Below are positions 54,064 through 62,235 of a stretch of 64,000 nucleotides of DNA, piece by piece. The DNA lies in contig JAJDAF010000026.1 of the NCBI GenBank assembly GCA_029261995.1, positions 1 to 64,000 on the forward strand, written 5' to 3'. Numbering within the stretch: position 1 is the first letter of the stretch; each line of letters begins with the position of its first letter. The position numbers and the translations under genes were made by a program. This DNA comes from Candidatus Zhuqueibacterota bacterium. GTDB taxonomy: Bacteria > Zhuqueibacterota > Zhuqueibacteria > Oceanimicrobiales > Oceanimicrobiaceae. The notes beneath the pieces were generated by a model that was not told where the DNA came from, searched no databases, and saw only the letters and a list, made by a program, of their open reading frames with translations.

Positions 54064-56604
54064 CTATCCCTTGGGCCGCACGAGTTCCTGGAAGGCGGGA
54101 TCGTCGCGTAGTGACTCGAAGTCGACATCTGTATGCAACCACCAGAATTCTCCATGGCTGCAGCCATCGGCAAAGGCTTGTCGCAGAAGCATGATCGCCT
54201 GTTCGTGTTCACCCAGTACGGCCGCGATCCTGGCCCGCCACAGGTAGTGCTGACCCAATAGATAGGGTCTATCGATCTTCTGTAGTTCCGCGGCAATGCG
54301 CATCGCTTCGACCTTCGTGCCAGCCCGCGCTGCAGACACAGCCAAGGATCCAAGCGTCGAGATGTTGCCGGGGTTCTTCTCGTACAGGTCTTGAAACTGG
54401 GAATAGGCTTCCTGCCAATCCCCAGCTAGATAGTGAGCTGTCGCGAGCCGGTCTTGACGGGCGCCATGCGTTTTGCACCAATCGACGGCTCGCTCGGCGA
54501 TTCCCTGAGCACTTTTTGAGTCGCCGTGCGCTCGCAATTCTTTAACGGCCATCTGCATCACGGAAAAGGGGCTCCCGGCCATAGAAAGACTTTCATCTAT
54601 CAGGTTGTGGATTTCCTGAGTACGCCGCTGAGCAGCCAGAGCTCGAACCTCGCAGGCGAGCAAAAGCATAACACCTGGAAAGTAGGTGCGCGCCCGGCGG
54701 ACTTGTTCCAGTTCCCGGCTGTTTTCTCCTAACGCATGCAGTGCGGTCGCCTCCAAAATAAAACGCCATCTTCCCAGAACATGGTCGTACCATGCCTCAA
54801 ATTCCTGATCGTGCTTCGTAAATATCTCCACCACTTCCCGACGCCGGTTGCCTAAGCTCGCAGCGTAGCCGATGCCGTAGGCGGCTAGAAGATCTTCAGG
54901 ATCGAGTTTGGCCACCTGACGTGCGAAACTCAGCGCGCGTGTCCAGTTTCCCCGTACAAGGCCTTTCGACCACCCCAGCCAATAGACCTCACCCTCGGAA
55001 AGCATACCGCGTTTTTTCTCAATCTCCCTGATCATGGAGTCGGCCTCGGCGTAATAACCTGCGTTTCGGAAGAGAACGGCCTTCCATATGCGAGCGAACG
55101 TGAAGGTTGTGTCCAATTCTGCGGCTTTGTCGTAATAAGGAACTGCAGCCGCTCCTGCAAAGAGCTGATTGCCCAGCATGTATTCTTTGTAGGCTTCATA
55201 GCGAGGCGGCTTTCTCCAATTGATTGTTGCGCCAAAACGGTCAAAGTGCACGGCCAACGCGCCCATGATGCGCTGCCGCAGATCCTCAATGGTCCCGGTT
55301 GGGTCCGACCGCGGACCGCTGCCGCCCTGCAAAGACGAGAGCAGTCTGCCTCTGATTACATCAGTCACTTCTGCACGAAAATGCAAGCTGTCGTTAGTCA
55401 GATAGTAGGCCCCGGAGACCACGATCGCCGCACCGGTTTCCTCCGATAAAGAGCCGATGTCTGTTCTGGTTCCCGCGACCATTCCCCTGACAGTGGATGG
55501 CGGCACGACTTCCATCGAGCCAATCTCTGACAAGCCCTGGATAATCCAATCAGTCGCCATGCTGCCGAGGGGGTCAAGTGAATCATCACCGGTCTGGTTT
55601 TCGAAGATGGAAACGACCACCCGGTCGCGGTCGATGTGGGTTCGGTTGGCAGAAAATAGCAGAAAAGCAAGCACCGCAGCAGCGGCCACCGGCATCAGAA
55701 AACGCAATGCGAATGTTGAAATCTTGCGCCAGCTTTGGCCACCGAAACTGCCGAATGGAGGACGTCTCCAACGCTTTGTTGCGGAACCGCGGCTACCACC
55801 TATCTCTCTCAAGGCCGTCTCCAACTCATCGGCGCTTTGGTAGCGTTCATGCATCTCTTTGGCCATGCATCTGCTGATCAGGGCCTGCAATTCCGGCGGC
55901 ACATCGGGACGCAGTGCGGAGAGTGGCGTCGGCTCGTCATTGACGATGGCGTACAACACCACCTGCTCAAATTCACCCTGGAACGGGCGGTGCCCCGTGA
56001 GCATCTCGTATAGCACAACACCCAGAGCCCAAATATCTAAACGGTGGCCCGCTGCCCAGCCTTGCGCCTGCTCGGGGGACATGTAGGCGGCCGTTCCCAT
56101 AGTCGAATGCGTTTTGGTCAGGCCGGAACTGCCGGCGAGTTTGGCAAGACCGAAGTCGATGATCTTTACCCGGTCGCGGTCCGTGAGCAGAATATTCGCC
56201 GGCTTGATATCACGGTGGACAATCTCCTTCGCGTGTGCCTGGCCCAGCGCCTCGGCAATTTGAGTCGCTACTTCAATCGCCTGCTCGATCGGCAACGGCC
56301 CCCTGGCGATTCTATCCTTCAGTGTCCCGCCGTCGTAGTGAGCCATAGCGATGAACAGTCGGTGGTCATCTGTTTCATCGATGTCATGGATCGTGCCGAT
56401 ATGCGGGTGGTCGAGGGCGGAAGCTGCCTTGGCTTCCAGGATAAAACGCTGCTTTTCAGGCTCGCTCGCGCTCAGGTAGGGCGGCAAGAACTTCAGCGCC
56501 ACAAGCCGGTCGAGTTTCAGGTCGCGGGCTTTGTAGACGACTCCCATGCCACCTTTGCCGAGCAGGTCGAGGATCTTGTAGTGTGAGATGGTCTTGCCAA
56601 TCAT
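54064..56604 (-). CDS. Ser/Thr protein kinase with TPR repeats
   Basis: 846-aa Hanks-type kinase: LGKGGMGVVYKARD, VALKFL, IVHRDIKPANILLT, IDFGLAKLAG, GTAAYMSPEQAQG (residues about 8-270). TM helix around 305-322 (FLMPVAAAAVLAFLLFSA), a periplasmic adenylate-cyclase/FlgO-like segment (VVSIFENQTGDDSLDPLGSMATDWIIQGLSEIGSMEVV) and TPR-like helices to the end. It is very close in design to the other two STKs here. It precedes the GAF-sigma54 activator by 48 bp, so both are likely one transcript. Promoter candidate at 56821-56849. Ends 48 bp before the activator start. Confidence 0.93.
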   Translation of the reverse strand: MIGKTISHYKILDLLGKGGMGVVYKARDLKLDRLVALKFLPPYLSASEPEKQRFILEAKAASALDHPHIGTIHDIDETDDHRLFIAMAHYDGGTLKDRIARGPLPIEQAIEVATQIAEALGQAHAKEIVHRDIKPANILLTDRDRVKIIDFGLAKLAGSSGLTKTHSTMGTAAYMSPEQAQGWAAGHRLDIWALGVVLYEMLTGHRPFQGEFEQVVLYAIVNDEPTPLSALRPDVPPELQALISRCMAKEMHERYQSADELETALREIGGSRGSATKRWRRPPFGSFGGQSWRKISTFALRFLMPVAAAAVLAFLLFSANRTHIDRDRVVVSIFENQTGDDSLDPLGSMATDWIIQGLSEIGSMEVVPPSTVRGMVAGTRTDIGSLSEETGAAIVVSGAYYLTNDSLHFRAEVTDVIRGRLLSSLQGGSGPRSDPTGTIEDLRQRIMGALAVHFDRFGATINWRKPPRYEAYKEYMLGNQLFAGAAAVPYYDKAAELDTTFTFARIWKAVLFRNAGYYAEADSMIREIEKKRGMLSEGEVYWLGWSKGLVRGNWTRALSFARQVAKLDPEDLLAAYGIGYAASLGNRRREVVEIFTKHDQEFEAWYDHVLGRWRFILEATALHALGENSRELEQVRRARTYFPGVMLLLACEVRALAAQRRTQEIHNLIDESLSMAGSPFSVMQMAVKELRAHGDSKSAQGIAERAVDWCKTHGARQDRLATAHYLAGDWQEAYSQFQDLYEKNPGNISTLGSLAVSAARAGTKVEAMRIAAELQKIDRPYLLGQHYLWRARIAAVLGEHEQAIMLLRQAFADGCSHGEFWWLHTDVDFESLRDDPAFQELVRPKG

Positions 56605-56820
56605 ATTGCTGCTGGGCTCCGCTGAAAATTCCAGATGGCCGGTTGCGATGGGTCAATTCGAGATGATTATGGCTCAATCGGAGAGACAAATCCCACGATT
56701 CTTACTCGGGTGTCTCCCGAACGGTTACTTCTGGGAAGGCAAGATGTGCATCCGAAAGATGTGCTGGATGACTCCCTTGCGAAATCGGCTGTGCCAGGAC
56801 AACTGAAGATGCTTAAGATT

Positions 56821-56849
56821 AAGCTATTGAAACATTCAGTAAAAGTCAA
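56821..56849 (-). promoter_or_regulatory. promoter of the STK-sigma54 activator operon
   Basis: Minus strand TTGACT (56849-56844), 17-nt spacer, TAGCTT (56826-56821), leader of about 210 nt to the kinase ATG at 56604. The long leader contains no obvious gene. Confidence 0.4.
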
Positions 56850-56896
56850 GAAATGCCTTGCTAACGCTGGCATTCTACCATTCTGCCCTGCAATTC

Positions 56897-58138
56897 CTAC
56901 CGCAAAGGCGGTGGCTCACAATCCCCTGAAGAAGGGTCCGTCAAACAGGGATTGTTATTTCGCTCCTCTGCTGAAAAGGGTAAATATTGCCAGGTACCGG
57001 CCCCCAGATGCCATAAGCCGAATCGCCTTTGATCGACAAGCCGGGCTCCTTCAAGAAAAAGCTCTTTTTCACGTTCCTGAATCAGGGCAGTTAAATCTAA
57101 CACAGCCAGGGGCCCGATGCCGTGCGATGCCCGCACCTCGTTAATCCTTGCCAGTGCTGAGGCGGGGGCGCTGTCCAGCTCCAGTTCCGCAAGCATCAGC
57201 TCGTTCTCCTGCCAGGAGATGACATTGATCGGCGCATCTTCAGTGGCATATTTGAACTGGCGCCAAAAAATGGTGGTCCCATCCCTGCCGGTGGTTTCTT
57301 CAATTTGTATGCGGGCTGCATCGCTCGAATCAGCCAAGATGTAATCAGAAAAGCGATTCGCCGCGGCCCATTGCATGAGGCCCCGTCCTGCTTGATGGAA
57401 AAAACTATTGCTAATCCTGTTGTCGTACAGAGCTCGAAAGGGCGGATCGCCCTGTGCCAGACCACTCTGTGCGAACGACAAGGCATTAGCCGCATCGCCC
57501 TGGTACAGATAGGTTCTCGCGATCAGCGAGCTTACCATTCTACGTTCCTGTTCATCACCAGCGTGGTCCAGGGCGTTTGCAAAGCGATCCAGAGCACGAT
57601 CATACATTTCATCAGAGGGGATGAATCTCGAATTCTCTTCCACGCCGCCACCTTCGGCAGGATTTAAACCAAAATAGGTGGCATAGAGGTACCTGGCAAT
57701 GCCGCCAAACAGATAGCCGTTGTGGCGTGTTTTCCGAGCCAGCTCGGGATCGGTCACCTCAATTTCGTTCAAACGCCGGAGTAGATCATCTGCCTGAAAT
57801 CGGAGTTCACCTGCGACTCTAAACACCACCGTCACATCAGAGTTATCAAATTGAATCGTTCCGTGCTCGATCTGAAAAAACTTGGGAAGGATAGCCCCGG
57901 GGATATTTGTGTTAAAAAAGATTTGATCGGAGAGTCCATCCGCTAACAAGATGATATCCCCGTGGCTGACGGCAAAGTTGGCCATCACACCATTTATCAG
58001 AAAATCCAGCTGACTTTCGTCGTTGAGCTGGTCGTCCTCAATTTTATCGATCAGGGGATCGACATTTTCAACGAAATCGCTGCACGCAACGCACAGGACC
58101 AACATAAACAGAATAGCAACCGCTACTTTTCTTTTCAT
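56897..58138 (-). CDS. SusD/RagB-like nutrient-binding lipoprotein
   Basis: 413-aa outer-membrane lipoprotein: signal peptide with lipobox LCVAC, then acidic start and the helix-rich SusD fold (EMYDRALDRFANALDHAGDEQERRMVSSLIARTYLYQGDAANALSFAQSGL; NEVRASHGIGPL; LIQEREKELFLEGARLVDQRRFGLW), the usual C-terminal family signature. It is shorter than typical SusD (about 500-550 aa) and lacks an identifiable glycan pocket. Directly downstream of the SusC-like receptor (18 bp), with which it would form the import complex. AGGAGG precedes the ATG. Confidence 0.88.
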   Translation of the reverse strand: MKRKVAVAILFMLVLCVACSDFVENVDPLIDKIEDDQLNDESQLDFLINGVMANFAVSHGDIILLADGLSDQIFFNTNIPGAILPKFFQIEHGTIQFDNSDVTVVFRVAGELRFQADDLLRRLNEIEVTDPELARKTRHNGYLFGGIARYLYATYFGLNPAEGGGVEENSRFIPSDEMYDRALDRFANALDHAGDEQERRMVSSLIARTYLYQGDAANALSFAQSGLAQGDPPFRALYDNRISNSFFHQAGRGLMQWAAANRFSDYILADSSDAARIQIEETTGRDGTTIFWRQFKYATEDAPINVISWQENELMLAELELDSAPASALARINEVRASHGIGPLAVLDLTALIQEREKELFLEGARLVDQRRFGLWHLGAGTWQYLPFSAEERNNNPCLTDPSSGDCEPPPLR

Positions 58139-58156
58139 CGTGTCCTCCTCGCGAAA

Positions 58157-61075
58157 TCAGAGTGAAAAGGCGAAGGATAAATTATAAACCCGCGGATGTT
58201 GCAAAGTTGCAAGATCGTGTCCTCGGGTTAAACTGCGGGCAGAGAACACATTGACTTCCGAATCCGGGCCGCTGTATTTCGTGGCGGTCCAGAGGTTCAG
58301 CGCAGAGAAGGTGATAACCAGATCCTTGACAGCGCGGTTGCGGCTGAACAATTTTGGCAACCAGTCCTTAAAGCTGTAGCTGAGACTTAACTCTCGCAGT
58401 TTGAAAAAATCGGCCGGTTCGACGAAGTTGGAAAGAAAACGCCAATCTAATCTGGCAAATTCTTTCGCCGCGGCCTGATATTCGGCGGTTCCGGGGGTAA
58501 GAGGTTCGACTCCCTCGACAGGCGATGAAAACGGAGCCAGCCCTGTCTGATTGAGTCCAAGTTGGGTCACGAGCGTGTTGAAACGCGGGTTGTTCCCTAA
58601 CTGGTAGGCAAAGGTATTGGACTGGTTCATGACCTTGTGGCCGGTGGCCCAGTCGGTTAACAGGTAGAAATTCAAGTTCTTTATGACTCGCAAATTGATT
58701 GAAAAAGATCCCGTGTAGTTTGGCACCGGATTTCCGAACGCGACTCGCTCATCGCCTAGTTTTGGCCCAGAGTACAAACCGTCAGCGTCGAACTCGGCAC
58801 CTAGGACTGGAGTCAAAAAGAACTCATGTTTCGCCAGACCCTCTTTGATGACATTGGCGCCAAAGTTATCGAAGATCGGCTGAGCGCCGCCTAAATCGAC
58901 GACTTCGTTATCCTGATAATTGTTGATGAGCGCAAGACCGAGTTGGAGATTTCTAGACCTGATGGGCGTGCCTTGCAACTGCGTTTCCACACCCCATCCT
59001 TTCACTTCACCGATGTTGAACGGCACCGGACTGGCGGTTCTGCCGGTAGATGGAGAATTTCGAGAAGCAACAATGGAATTCTGGGCTTTTTGCCGGTAAT
59101 AGGTAAATTCCAGGGCCCAGTTTCTGAGAAATTCCGCATCAAAACCGACCTCGAACTCCTTGACGCGCTCCGGCTCGATTTCCGAGTTGCCGATATTGCT
59201 CAGGAAGGCCCCGACCCCAAATGCGGACGACCGAGCTCTATATAGCAAAGGAATGCCAGCCAGCAGGTCCGGCAAGACGCCTGTTTCGCCATAGGCCAGT
59301 CGAAATTTCATTAAATCGAAGTTGCCTGGGAAATAGGGATACTTATCGAAACGCCAAGCGAAGTTGGCTCCGGGATAGTAGATGTCCGGCGCGTCAATGC
59401 CGATGACGCTGGCATAGTCCCGGCGCAGATTCAGGGTAAGGAAATATTGATCTCTAAAGGCTAGCGCATGCTGAGTGAAGAAACCGGCTTCTCTGCGATG
59501 GAAAAAGTCTTCGTTGGCGAAAGCCAGCTCCTGCGCGGCCCCGATATTGGTGACCAGTTCGGTCTCAAAACCATACACCCGTATGAACGTATCATCGAGC
59601 CTTCTGTCAAAAAACTGGGCTCCCGCAATCGAGGTTATCTCCAAATCGGATAAAGGATTGTAGGTGTAACGGAGGTCCCAATTGTAGGTGTTTTGCTTCC
59701 GCCGGACGTTATCCGCATTCCTGGCGCCGAGATCGTTCGTTCCGGTATAAGTTAAATTCACTGGGAACGTTTGGTCCCCGCGCAGGTCATGGTCGTCAAT
59801 CCCGAAACCAATCCGCATTGCGAAATTCTTGAACGGCGCATATTCCGCGCTGAGCGACGCCAGGATGCGATTCGACTTGTTGCTATCCTCAAAGCCATAG
59901 ATAGATAGACTGTCGAGAAAGACGTAAGGGCGAGCGAAGCCAAGAACGTTGGGGAGCTGGCCCCAGATAAGGAAATCATTAAGCGGGCGCTGGATGTCGT
60001 TTAGCGTGTAGCCCAGGTTCACCGTGAAGGTCAGTTTTTCGTTTGGCGTCACATCCAGGTTGGTTCTAAAATTCTTTCGGTTCAGCTGGTTATTGTGTGT
60101 TATGCCCTCTTCTTCCCGACTTTCAAGTGAAACAAAATATCGTAGAAGATTCGAGCCGCCGGCCACACTTACACTGTTCTGCCAGATTCTTCCATCTCGG
60201 AAGATGGCGTTGGCCGCATCGGCAGAAAGGTAATCATCGGTGCTGTATTTTTCCGCCTGTGTATTCCAACCGGTGGTAAATTTGTAGTTGATGCCCGCGG
60301 CGGACTCTGACGTGATCTTGCCCTTCTTGGTCGTAATCAGGACCACGCCGTTTGAACCGTTGGTGCCGTAGGAAGCTCCGCCAGCGGGGCCCTTTAGGAC
60401 CTCGATATTCTCGATATCCTCTGGGTTCAGGTCAGCCAGAATACTGATGCGCTGCCCCCCGACACCCCAGGGACCCACCTCGTCGTTGTTTATACGCACG
60501 CCGTCGATATAAATGACTGGCTGTTCGTCGCCGTTCAGACCTCCGCCCGAACGAACCATGAAACGAAATCCCGAGCCAGGATTTCCCGAAGACGATCTCA
60601 CTGCGACACCGGCAATTTTGCCGTTGACGAGTTCGTTAAGACCTTGGTATGTGTTTTTTTCTGTGTACTCGCTTGCCGACAGCCGGGAAACGGCAACGGG
60701 CGCCATGGCTCTCGAGGTCTTTGACGCAATGCCGACAACCACGATTTCTTCACTGTGATAGATGTCCTCCTGCAGCGAAAAATTCACGTTAACGACGTCG
60801 CCGACTGCGATGCGGACCGTCATCTCTTCAGTGTGGAAGCCGACATGTGAGGCAACCATTTGATAAGTCCCGGGCGGGACATTCGGGATGAGAAAGGTTC
60901 CGTCCGAGGTGGAGGCCGCTCCCAAGGAGGTACCTTTGAGATAGACGTTCACACCGGTCAGTGGCTCGGTCGTGCGAGCGTCAATGACCTGGCCGGCAGT
61001 ACTTCCTGTCGTCGTCGCGCTGGATGGATCGTAAATTAGGAGTAGAGCGAATGATATGAACAGCGTGTGCAGCAT
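58157..61075 (-). CDS. SusC/RagA-like TonB-dependent outer-membrane receptor
   Basis: 972-aa receptor. Signal peptide (about 1-20), a carboxypeptidase-like regulatory beta-sandwich (TGQVIDARTTEPLTGVNVYLKGT ... VPPGTYQMVASHVGF, residues about 26-110), the plug domain (QGLNELVNGKIAGVAVRSSSG, YIDGVRINNDEVG, EDIENIEVLKGPAGGASYGTNGSNGVVLITTKKG), and a 22-strand barrel ending NLSFAFSL, the canonical aromatic end. Imports oligosaccharides, peptides or similar with its SusD partner. AGGAGG lies 8 nt upstream of the ATG. Confidence 0.95.
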   Translation of the reverse strand: MLHTLFISFALLLIYDPSSATTTGSTAGQVIDARTTEPLTGVNVYLKGTSLGAASTSDGTFLIPNVPPGTYQMVASHVGFHTEEMTVRIAVGDVVNVNFSLQEDIYHSEEIVVVGIASKTSRAMAPVAVSRLSASEYTEKNTYQGLNELVNGKIAGVAVRSSSGNPGSGFRFMVRSGGGLNGDEQPVIYIDGVRINNDEVGPWGVGGQRISILADLNPEDIENIEVLKGPAGGASYGTNGSNGVVLITTKKGKITSESAAGINYKFTTGWNTQAEKYSTDDYLSADAANAIFRDGRIWQNSVSVAGGSNLLRYFVSLESREEEGITHNNQLNRKNFRTNLDVTPNEKLTFTVNLGYTLNDIQRPLNDFLIWGQLPNVLGFARPYVFLDSLSIYGFEDSNKSNRILASLSAEYAPFKNFAMRIGFGIDDHDLRGDQTFPVNLTYTGTNDLGARNADNVRRKQNTYNWDLRYTYNPLSDLEITSIAGAQFFDRRLDDTFIRVYGFETELVTNIGAAQELAFANEDFFHRREAGFFTQHALAFRDQYFLTLNLRRDYASVIGIDAPDIYYPGANFAWRFDKYPYFPGNFDLMKFRLAYGETGVLPDLLAGIPLLYRARSSAFGVGAFLSNIGNSEIEPERVKEFEVGFDAEFLRNWALEFTYYRQKAQNSIVASRNSPSTGRTASPVPFNIGEVKGWGVETQLQGTPIRSRNLQLGLALINNYQDNEVVDLGGAQPIFDNFGANVIKEGLAKHEFFLTPVLGAEFDADGLYSGPKLGDERVAFGNPVPNYTGSFSINLRVIKNLNFYLLTDWATGHKVMNQSNTFAYQLGNNPRFNTLVTQLGLNQTGLAPFSSPVEGVEPLTPGTAEYQAAAKEFARLDWRFLSNFVEPADFFKLRELSLSYSFKDWLPKLFSRNRAVKDLVITFSALNLWTATKYSGPDSEVNVFSARSLTRGHDLATLQHPRVYNLSFAFSL

Positions 61076-61362
61076 GTCTGACCCTCCTGTTAAATAGTGC
61101 TGGTTGGAAAGGTCGGCAGTCGGATACTCACAGAAAAGACGACAACATGTATCTCCGGAAACAACTGGGATCGAGAAGTCAATTGCCTGGAGATATCGGG
61201 GAAGGTTAAATTAGACTATACATGTAATTGTATGTATTTCGATTACGAAAATCAAGTGTTTTGAGCCAAGACAGGTTTTTAGACTCCTGAATGCTCAACG
61301 TTGTGAGATGAGACCACCTGTGGCAACTCAGTCTGCAAAGGACATCTCTCGACACCGTACAA

Positions 61363-61514
61363 GCGTGAATCTGACTTTGAGCACCGTCTGCCTTCTGTTC
61401 GCGGCTTTGCTCGGCTGTCAACATGGTATCGACCCGGGCGTGACCGAAAGACTTGTTCGGGGTTATGGTCTGCGTGCATTCTTAACAAGAGGGGGGCATA
61501 ATCCCCGTTCTTGA
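61363..61514 (+). pseudogene. possible truncated lipoprotein start
   Basis: Frame from GTG 61363 gives a signal-peptide-like start (LTLSTVCLLFAALLGC) with lipobox LLGC, then QHGIDPG and a stop after 49 codons. This resembles the N-termini of lipoproteins usually followed by beta domains, so a truncated gene is possible. No ribosome-binding site. An ATG at 61308 is also in frame. The rest of 61076-61566 has no gene. Confidence 0.3.
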
Positions 61515-61566
61515 CAATGTACAAATTATGACGAGAGGTGCCTGGCCAGGTAGCTCTAGGTGGCCC

Positions 61567-61944
61567 GACCTCTGAGGCAGATGGTCTGACCTCAGAGACA
61601 GATGACCTGACCTCAGAGGCAAATGGCCCGACCTCAGAGGCAGATGGCCTGGCCTCAGAGGCAAATGGCCCGACCTCAGAGGCAAATGGCCCGACCTCAG
61701 AGGCAGATGGCCTGACCTCAGAGGCAAATGGCCCGACCTCAGAGGCAAATGGCCCGACCTCAGAGGCAAATGGCCCGACCTCAGAGGCAGATGGCCTGAC
61801 CTCAGAGGCAAATGGCCCGACCTCAGAGGCAGATGGCCTGACCTCAGAGGCAGATGGCCTGACCTCAGAGGCAGATGGCCTGACCTCAGAGGCAAATGGC
61901 CCGACCTCAGAGGCAGATGGCCCGACCTCAGAGGCAGATGGCCC
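61567..61944. repeat. 21-bp minisatellite, 18 tandem copies
   Basis: Eighteen consecutive units of 21 bp, consensus GACCTCAGAGGCARATGGCCY, starting at 61567 and stepping exactly 21 bp to the unit at 61924, followed by about two degraded copies (one of 20 bp) to about 61975. All six frames are multiples of 7 codons. On the minus strand one frame reads (R/G)P(S/F)ASEV, a coiled-coil-like heptad, and the preceding bases (about 62150-61990) encode a continuing heptad-like segment (ISRLDARCKDLEVG, IRKEVVALGSELQAVAS). It is probably the remains of a coiled-coil gene or a variable intergenic repeat. Nothing else is supported up to 62235. Confidence 0.9.
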
Positions 61945-62235
61945 GAACCCGATGCAAATGGCCCGAACCCCGAAGCAACCGCCTGCAGCTCACTACCCAG
62001 GGCGACCACTTCTTTGCGGATGGCCGAGACCGCCAAGCCTACCTGGTGCCAATCCCCAACTTCCAAATCTTTGCACCGGGCGTCCAACCTGCTGATTCCG
62101 TCATTAGCGTTGTCTCGGAGTTGGGGCAGATCCAGACCTGGTCATCGTCTCCATTTTGAGAGGAGAATCCGCTCAGTTGACGAGACGTGCGCCAAGAGTG
62201 AATGAATCAGAGGCGTCTAAGCCTTCGCGACGACC

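Noticed and set aside
56740-56800. Possible sigma54 -24/-12 site (TGGCAC...GC) on the minus strand
   Set aside because: Spacing between GG and GC is 13 nt instead of 10, so it does not fit a functional site.
61482-62095. Open frames of 185 and 201 codons across the minisatellite on both strands
   Set aside because: A 21-bp repeat without stop codons opens frames automatically; starts lack ribosome-binding sites. Kept only as a repeat and possible remnant.
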